Shown here: positions 57,470 through 64,000 of the stretch, piece after piece
Layout of the letters: the number at the start of each line of letters is the position of its first letter
How positions within the stretch are numbered: position 1 is the stretch's first letter
Assembly (NCBI GenBank): GCA_035222895.1
Contig: JAVYIG010004985.1
Coordinates: 83,072 to 147,071, forward strand
From: Strongylocentrotus droebachiensis
Lineage: Eukaryota; Echinodermata; Echinoidea; Camarodonta; Strongylocentrotidae
Reading direction: 5' to 3'
DNA length: 64,000 bases
Position numbers and translations under genes: made by a program
The notes under the pieces: generated by a model
Database searches by the model: none
What the model saw: the letters and a program-made list of their open reading frames with translations, nothing else
Told to the model about the DNA's origin: nothing

Positions 57470-57560
57470 TTCTTCTTACCCATTTACTTCACCTGGGTGG
57501 GAAGTGGCAAATCTTTGACATGGGTGTGTGGTATTCCGACACGTATCCTGTGGCCACATT
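57470..57560 (-). mobile_element. SINE fragment, antisense
   Basis: The reverse strand reads ATTTGCCACTTCCCACCCAG followed by GTGAAGTAAATGGGTA, matching the SINE body. Ends are not preserved. Confidence 0.5.
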
Positions 57561-57985
57561 TGCTCTGGACTTTGATCCAATAGAGATACATGTACCATTT
57601 GGGTTATGATTTAATGTGTCCATGTACTGTAAAAAGTTGTGACAAGTGTACATGTACATGTTGTAGGCCTACAGTGTATTTGAGTTTGAGGATTTAAAAT
57701 TTATGAAATTCAATATGATACAGCATTTCCACACATTTTACATACTGTACATGTACTGCGCTCTATCGTGGTAATCATTGTTCAGTTTTTGTTGGTCAAT
57801 ATTTATTTAAATAAAAACGTTCCTATTTTTTCTGGTAATTTTGTCCATCCAGTTTCTTTCTAAAACTCTCATAGTAATTTATTGACAGATACAATGTAGA
57901 TAATACCCCCCCAAATATAAATATGAAAACGTTCCTATTTTTGGGGGCAATTTTTTCCATCTATTGTTTCTTTCTAAAACTCTCA

Positions 57986-58212
57986 CTCCCCCTGTCCACA
58001 CACAACATTTTCCGTGATTAGGCGTGATTCTTTATTAAGTTCTAGTTCGAAACGATGCCCAAACCTGCGTTTCGTTAGACTAGTTTCGCTATACGACGTA
58101 TCGTTAGTGAGCGTCCACACACACAATTTCATCGTAAAACTATCGCGTAATGGTATCACTATCGCGAAACGGTATAGCTAATCACGGAAAATATTGTTTG
58201 TGGACAGAGGGA
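57986..58212. repeat. Fold-back MITE inside a small tandem duplication
   Basis: CTCCCCCTGTCCACACACAA with CATTTTCCGTGATTA is mirrored by TAATCACGGAAAATATTGTT and TGTGGACAGAGGGA. The neighbouring copy of the duplicated flank (about 57855-57900) lacks it: CTCTCATAGTAATTTATTG is continuous there. Confidence 0.75.
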
Positions 58213-59572
58213 TAGTAATTTATTGACAGATAAATAACCCCCAAATATAAATATGTATTTCCATCAAATATAATATCAGAGGTCATCATCACACATGCCA
58301 GACAGACAGGGGCCCCACGTGTGCATATCTGCGTGTGTGAAGTCTGAATGAAGAGCCATCCACTATTCAGCTGTTCCACTGTCTGCCATGCCAGTGTGTG
58401 TTGAACTCATTAGCAACGACAGATAAACATTCCAGCCTATTAATGCTGCCTGATTGGGCCAAGATAAGCATGTTCTCAGGGATGTACATGGAACACATCC
58501 CATGTCAAAAAATAGAAAAAGGATGGTGATGAAAGTTATTTTTAAAGGACTGTGCAGCAGGGAAACATTTAATATTTATTTTTCGGGGGCTACTTTTCAA
58601 GCTTTTCTGCATGAAAATAACATTCTAAAATTTGTTTTGCATTGAACTCTATGCAAATTTACAGGGGCTCTTTTCTGATTTTCGGGGGCTATTTTGGGCA
58701 TTTCGGGGGCTAATTCGCCCCGAGCCCCCACGTAATTTTTTCACTGCTGTGCAGGAAATTACAGTGTACACATGTACCAATCACCTGATTTATTTTAAAT
58801 CGGCCCCAAAACACTTCATTCTACAGCGTAAGAAAATAAAACATAAAACCTATTAATTTATGATAAAACTCATAGAATAGAAAATGTATGGAGCCAAGTC
58901 TGACTTTGGTTCTGTGCGTTCCCTTTTCTATAAAGAGAGCTTGCGCTTGCAAGTGTGCATTGACGAGTCTACTCAAAAGTTGTTCATACATGTACATGTA
59001 CATGTACATATACATGTACTGTACAGTGTAAATTTTGGCCTTATCTATGAAGCAATATTATTAGCAGCACATTTACTTTCATCATTTGTTTCTGCATGTT
59101 GTTTGATTATTAAAATAAAAAAGGTATGCTAGAAACCAGGACTAGCACACATCAATTTGTGTCTGTTGCTTGTGTGTACTGCATGTACATGTACAGTACA
59201 TGTACATTTACAGTTTTAATACACAGTACATGTAGTTTTGTTCAAGTATCTGTATAATCGAGTGCTCAAAGTTACAATGTGAATCTAGAGGGTCTGGTAT
59301 TGCAGACTAGCCATGCATTGGAAGGATGATGGATCTGTCTAGTGGCCCAGTCATTAAGGAAAAGCCTGTATGATCAAGTCTAAGCATGTGGCCTAAGCCA
59401 CCTGGATGACTCTACACCTTCCAGTCATGGTACAAGAGTCTCATACTCTGCCCTGTTATTATCAGCACTTGACTACTAACCTGTAAACATATTCTTGGGA
59501 CTACACATAAACAAATGATACCCTTATGGTCCTATACAAAATGGCAACATGCTATTTTCGTAATGTACCGTA

Positions 59573-59852
59573 CATCTTTGTGAAGTGCCTCAATACAAAT
59601 AATTGTATTCACTTGTTGTGAATAATTGTAGTTCAATAGTGAGAATCAGGGAGCCCCCGTGTATTTTTTCCCCTGGTGAGAATGCAAACAAATATATGTT
59701 GGTCGTTGTAAGGTAGCGTAAGCCATCATGTTTGTCCTACATGTACTGTACTTCTATAATGCATGCCAATTGCATTAATTTTGACTTTTGAGATACAAGC
59801 ATTTGTGAGAGGTGAATTGTTCCTGACTCTTGAGTAACTTCACAAAGATGTT
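59573..59852. repeat. Fold-back MITE with CTTTGTGAGGTGCCTC-like ends, copy 2
   Basis: CATCTTTGTGAAGTGCCTCA at the left is mirrored by TTGAGTAACTTCACAAAGAT at the right. A further half copy lies at about 60072-60187. Confidence 0.7.
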
Positions 59853-61169
59853 TGTATTACAATTTGGTTACATTTAGAAAATACCATATTAAAGACCGTC
59901 AATACTACTGGGCCAGAAGAGTTTCTATCTCATTAACTCAGCTCTCAAGTCTAAACTAACATAAGAAAAAGAGGATCATGGGGGACCAACAGGCACCGAT
60001 TGGGGAAGTTTTCTATATAGAGGGAGCAATTACATGTAGCTACAAGTAGGACAGTGGGGCTTTAATTCTGAATTTTGAGATACAAGTATTCTTAACAGGT
60101 GAATTAAATAATTGTTCTTGACTCTTGAGGCATTTCACAAAGATGTTTGTATTAAATTTGGTAACATTTCAAAAATAGCATATTAATGTACGTGTTAGAT
60201 ATTCAATCTCTGCCTGTGTCCAGATACACTGTGGTACAGAGCCTCTTTTAATCGCATAGTGCAGAGGCTCTTAATATATGTAGTACATGGAACACTGACT
60301 ACATAGGTTTTGTCCCTGCAAAATAGTACAAGTTACAACCCCATAAAAACCGGGATCAAAAGAATGCAAAATTGCAAAATTTGAATTGTGGTGATTTTTC
60401 TCTGTTCAGTTCATTCGTGGGTGGCCCTATTGTGTGTTATAAAACCACCTCTTTTCTTTAGAAGTCAGTTCCATTCTTTAAATTATTTTCATTTCTCTGC
60501 CAATAGAGAACCAAAGTGTGACGTCATACTGACCAAGTCGTCAAGGTTGCTGGTTCCAAACAATTTTGAGCTAATGTAAACAATGGTGTCATGATCACAC
60601 CAGCCCAAACACTGAATTTGCCCTGCTCCAGCCCGTTGCTTCAATGGTTTTGCGATGAACCTCATGTGCAGGCTCTAGAACCAGTATTAAACCTGGACGA
60701 TGAGCGAACATGACGTTGGCACTATGATTGTGTATATATTACAGGTGGTGAGAAATGAACATCGAAAGAAAAGAACAAAAGAAATATTTCATAGAAATCG
60801 ACAAGGAACTGAATTTTGAACAATGCACGGGGAATCTCCCATTCGTACATGCACATGCATGGAATAGAACAATGCAGAAAGGTGAAATGTATTGCATCTG
60901 ACATGTCTAGAATTACAGTATGACAGAATCATTATTTTGTTTCCTTCTTCATACCACACTTTTAACCACAGCAGGAGTTTGCTGTTTTATTCTTCCTTAA
61001 AAAACTGATTGGAGTTGGGACCACATCCCCCATGTACTGTAAAGTCCCTATCCTGAAACTATGTGCAATATATACCGGTACATTGTAAAGTTCACTGGGC
61101 ATATGATACTTCTGAAGAACTACTGATCATGACTTTTCAACTTCACAGTTTATTTAGGATGATTATAAT

Positions 61170-61245
61170 ATTGATAATGAAATTGATAATGATGATAATG
61201 AAGATGATGATAATGATAATGATGATAATGATTATAATATTTTCA
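61170..61245 (+). repeat. GATAAT/GAT microsatellite
   Basis: Imperfect GATAATGAT units. Non-coding. Confidence 0.85.
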
Positions 61246-62069
61246 CAAAATACATGTACATGTACATGTAGATGATAGTAATAATAACGAACATAATGAT
61301 AAGATTAATTACCTCTTGCTAAACAACAAAAATATTCATACATCAACATGTATTAAACAGGAGTCCAAAGTTAACAGAACCCCAACATTTTGCTTGGTCA
61401 ACCCCCCCCCCCCCAATAAAAAAAGTTACAACATACATGTATACCTGTACTGATTTTGTACAATACATTGTAGATCTACTTTAAATATATTGTTTAAATA
61501 TTATCTACAGTAGTTTTGTATACTTATGAAGCTTCCCTGTACATGTACTGTACATCTGTTAAGTACTTCTGGCAGTTTGTAGGACCATTGTACTAATTAA
61601 TTAAAATAAAACTACTTCTACTTAAAGTTTTGAAACCACCTCCAGTAAAATGTTTTATAACAATGACAGACCAATCTCTGAATCAAAATGGAAGCGAAAG
61701 CTCCTAGAGGTGAGTGCTTTGTATTCTTTCAATTGATGAGAAACTGTGGAGATTTTGAAGGACTACCTGGTACTCAGTAGTTGGAGGCTTTTGTTCAGGT
61801 GTATCTTCTCTAACACTACACAGGTTTCCAAGGTTTTGTTTGCCAGGTCATAAGTTTGCTAACAGTTAACATGGAGATTGGCAGTGAAGTAGCACTGCAG
61901 GAGAGAGGGAGAGAGAGAGATATTTCAGAAAAAAGTAAAATCATCACTCCAGATCTATACGTATTAACAAAACCACAATTACATGTACATATTGTACACA
62001 CGGTCATACTATCTGCTCACTGCTCAAGGCCTACCAGTACTACATGTAAATGTACGCCCATCTGCTCTC

Positions 62070-62185
62070 GGGTTGAGAGTGGCAAATGTAGATAAATGTC
62101 TTGCCAAAGGATATTAGCCCCAGACTGGGATTTGAACCCTCAACCTCCTGACTTCAAAGCTCAAGTCGAGTCATGCTTTATGAAA
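62070..62185 (-). mobile_element. SINE head and body fragment, antisense
   Basis: The reverse strand has a B-box-like GGGTTCAAATCCC followed by CTAATATCCTTTGGCAAGAC and ATCTACATTTGCCACTC, matching the same SINE family. Confidence 0.65.
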
Positions 62186-62662
62186 GTTGTATAGGCCCTA
62201 CAGATTAACACAGTGTACAGTGTAGGCCCACACTGCAGTGCAAACATTGAGGAGTAACATGTACTGTACATGAATGTATGTGTGTAGCTGTGCATATATG
62301 TACCACCACATACTGTACTACATAATTGTTGACACATGTGCAATGTATATCAGAATCGTACAGACAGTGGACAAGGACTAGTGCCTTTCAACCTCGGGTA
62401 CCCCTCTTTAAAATTGCTACGAAAGAAAACAAAATCATTGAAATTTCTATGACAGACATTCAAACAGATGGGCTATTCCTGATGTAGCCTTGAGTACTTC
62501 TGTATTTTGATCATCCATAATCAACCCTCAAAATGATGGAGGGACCTGATGACACAGGCTCTATTCATACTGTCCAAAGATAATCCTTCTCAGAATAGAT
62601 GATGATTGTGAATTCTACTTCTCTGTTCATACCGTCCAAAGATACATGTACATGTACATGTA

Positions 62663-62945
62663 TACAGTCAAACCTGTCTATAGCGACCAAGGGAAACACA
62701 AAAAGTGGTCTTTGTAGACACGTGGTCTTTGAAGACGGGTTCCTTTATTAAAATGAGATCAAATTATGTACAGTACAGTGAAACCTATCTATTAAAGGTA
62801 CAAAACCGTGGCCACTGTAGACAGGTGGCTTTTACAGACAGGTTATTCAACATGTGTTTCCTTCTAGGGGGAGGAAATACTGGTGACCACTATAGCGAGG
62901 TGGCCTTTACATGTATATAGAGGTGGCCGCTATGAAAAGACTCTT
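62663..62945 (+). repeat. Repeat related to the TACAGTCAAACCTG family
   Basis: ATACAGTCAAACCTGTCTAT is followed by GTGGTCTTTGTAGAC, GTGGCCACTGTAGACAGGTG and ACCACTATAGCGAGGTGGCC. No clean right terminus is present. Confidence 0.6.
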
Positions 62946-63269
62946 CACAAAGATTACATGTATGTAAGGTGTGAACAGTACCACATTAATGACCACTGCT
63001 GATGGTATTGGCATGTATCAGAAGTTCACACTAGTGTGAAGGTCATGGAAAGATATTTAGAGGTGACATGGGAAGGCCAAAGAAGGGGACATTTTTATAA
63101 ACAAACTATTTCTGCTTCCTGCATGTACATGTATAGCCTACAATGTGTACATGTACTTTACAACAACATGCAAATGTACATGTACTGTACATGTAGGCCT
63201 ACTACACATGGAGCAAACCTGTAGTTCCAAAATATTCCAACTGGAATGCCGGAAGAGGATAGGTGGGAT

Positions 63270-63277
63270 GGGGGGGT

Positions 63278-63309
<32 letters not shown>
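63270..63309. repeat. Long G run
   Basis: Nearly pure G over about 40 bp with one T interruption. Confidence 0.8.
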
Positions 63310-63354
63310 GACCCCTTGATTTTGATTTTCAAATTTTAATATACATGGTGTACA

Positions 63355-63450
63355 TGGGGTAATAATATCTGTAAAGCGCTTTGAGACTGAGAGGGCCTTC
63401 AGTCTTGAAAAGCGCCATATAAGAACTAGCTATTATTATTATTATTACAT
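63355..63450 (+). mobile_element. SINE 3' fragment
   Basis: GTAAAGCGCTTTGAG, CCTTCAGTCTTGAAAAGCGC and ATATAAGAACTAGC followed by (TTA)n match the 3' half of the SINE at 37531. The tRNA head is absent. Confidence 0.75.
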
Positions 63451-63915
63451 TATGTGAACATTTGGTGTTAGGATTTTGAGTGCCCATACAGTGCTACATA
63501 AACATGTACATGTTCAGTATTTTGTCGAGACGTGGATACAACTTCAAAACATCTTCATAAATCATACCCGTTCCTCTCAACATGCACTTCTTCTTTAATA
63601 CCCAAAACAAGACTTATCATAACTGACAAATTCCCTGGTACATATTATAAGTTACGACAGAACATGATCTGTATACATTGTGTACACTGTACATTGACCT
63701 GGGTCGCACCGAATGCTATCATTTATTATGTACATGTACACTGTAGGCCCTACATGTAGTCTACATACTGATAGATTTCAGACCTTGGACTTTAATTTTG
63801 ATACATTTACATGTTGTGTGTTGAACTCTGTAACTGTAAGGGAGGGGTGGGAGGAAAGGAACTTCTAAAAGAGGGGGCACTATAATCCTAAAATGTGTTG
63901 ACACTGACAGCCCTG

Positions 63916-63917
<2 letters not shown>

Positions 63918-63947
<30 letters not shown>

Positions 63948-63962
63948 ACCCCCCCCCCCCCC
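63918..63962. repeat. Long C run
   Basis: Nearly pure C with one A interruption, close to the window edge. Confidence 0.8.
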
Positions 63963-64000
63963 TCAGACACACAGATAGGGTTTGGGTGCCTTTCAGTTTG

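Larger units (their letters stand above)
56850..64000. other. Repeat-rich intergenic tail, no supported gene
   Basis: Holds the MITEs, SINE fragments, microsatellites and G/C runs listed separately, and many TACATGTA words. The short ORFs here have no recognisable domains. Confidence 0.5.

Noticed and set aside
60388-60579. ORF of 63 codons preceded by a splice-acceptor-like tract
   Set aside because: No domain, and no partner exon with a fitting donor.
61680-61720. ATGGAAGCGAAAGCTCCTAG followed by AG-gtgagt, like a first coding exon with a strong donor
   Set aside because: Only seven codons, no recognisable family and no matching downstream exon within the window.

Overview
This window is animal nuclear DNA: genes split by GT-AG introns, no operons, AATAAA signals, tRNA-derived SINEs and many transposons. 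The repeat mix (a DIRS element, a THAP-type ISL2EU element, fold-back MITEs, abundant TACATGTA words, long G or C runs) suggests a marine invertebrate deuterostome, perhaps an echinoderm such as a sea urchin. That taxon is my inference; no marker gene here proves it.

Two conserved host genes stand head to head. VPS26 (retromer subunit) is on the minus strand, with eight coding exons between 1727 and 16284; its start codon seems to lie on a separate tiny exon upstream. MFAP1 (spliceosome component) is on the plus strand, ten coding exons from 19835 to 30923, encoding 505 residues. About 3 kb with several inverted repeats and a GCGCATGCGC motif lies between them.

The third VPS26 intron holds a three-level nest. 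A PIF/Harbinger transposon (5931-13968, 3-bp ATT target duplication) carries a HARBI1-like transposase and a Myb/SANT-like partner gene. The single intron of that partner gene has received a complete DIRS retrotransposon (about 7097-12111) with gag-like, RT/RNase H and tyrosine recombinase ORFs, inverted terminal repeats and an internal complementary region.

From 30.9 to 49 kb I see no host gene. The region holds a diverged segmental duplication (about 34.5-37.1 and 37.4-45.3 kb). Its second copy has been invaded by a SINE, an interstitial TTAGGG array and a nest of TIR elements that encloses an hAT-like MITE and a 111-bp satellite array. From 49147 to 55815 lies an apparently complete ISL2EU DNA transposon with a THAP-DDE transposase on the plus strand and a convergent three-exon SAP-SWIM-YqaJ nuclease gene on the minus strand. 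The last 8 kb contain MITEs, SINE fragments, microsatellites and homopolymer runs, and no gene I can support.

The most unusual host-gene feature is MFAP1 itself: pieces of exons 4, 6, 7 and 10 recur as local duplicates in its introns and 3' region, including several copies of the exon 7 start joined to long CT-rich tracts.
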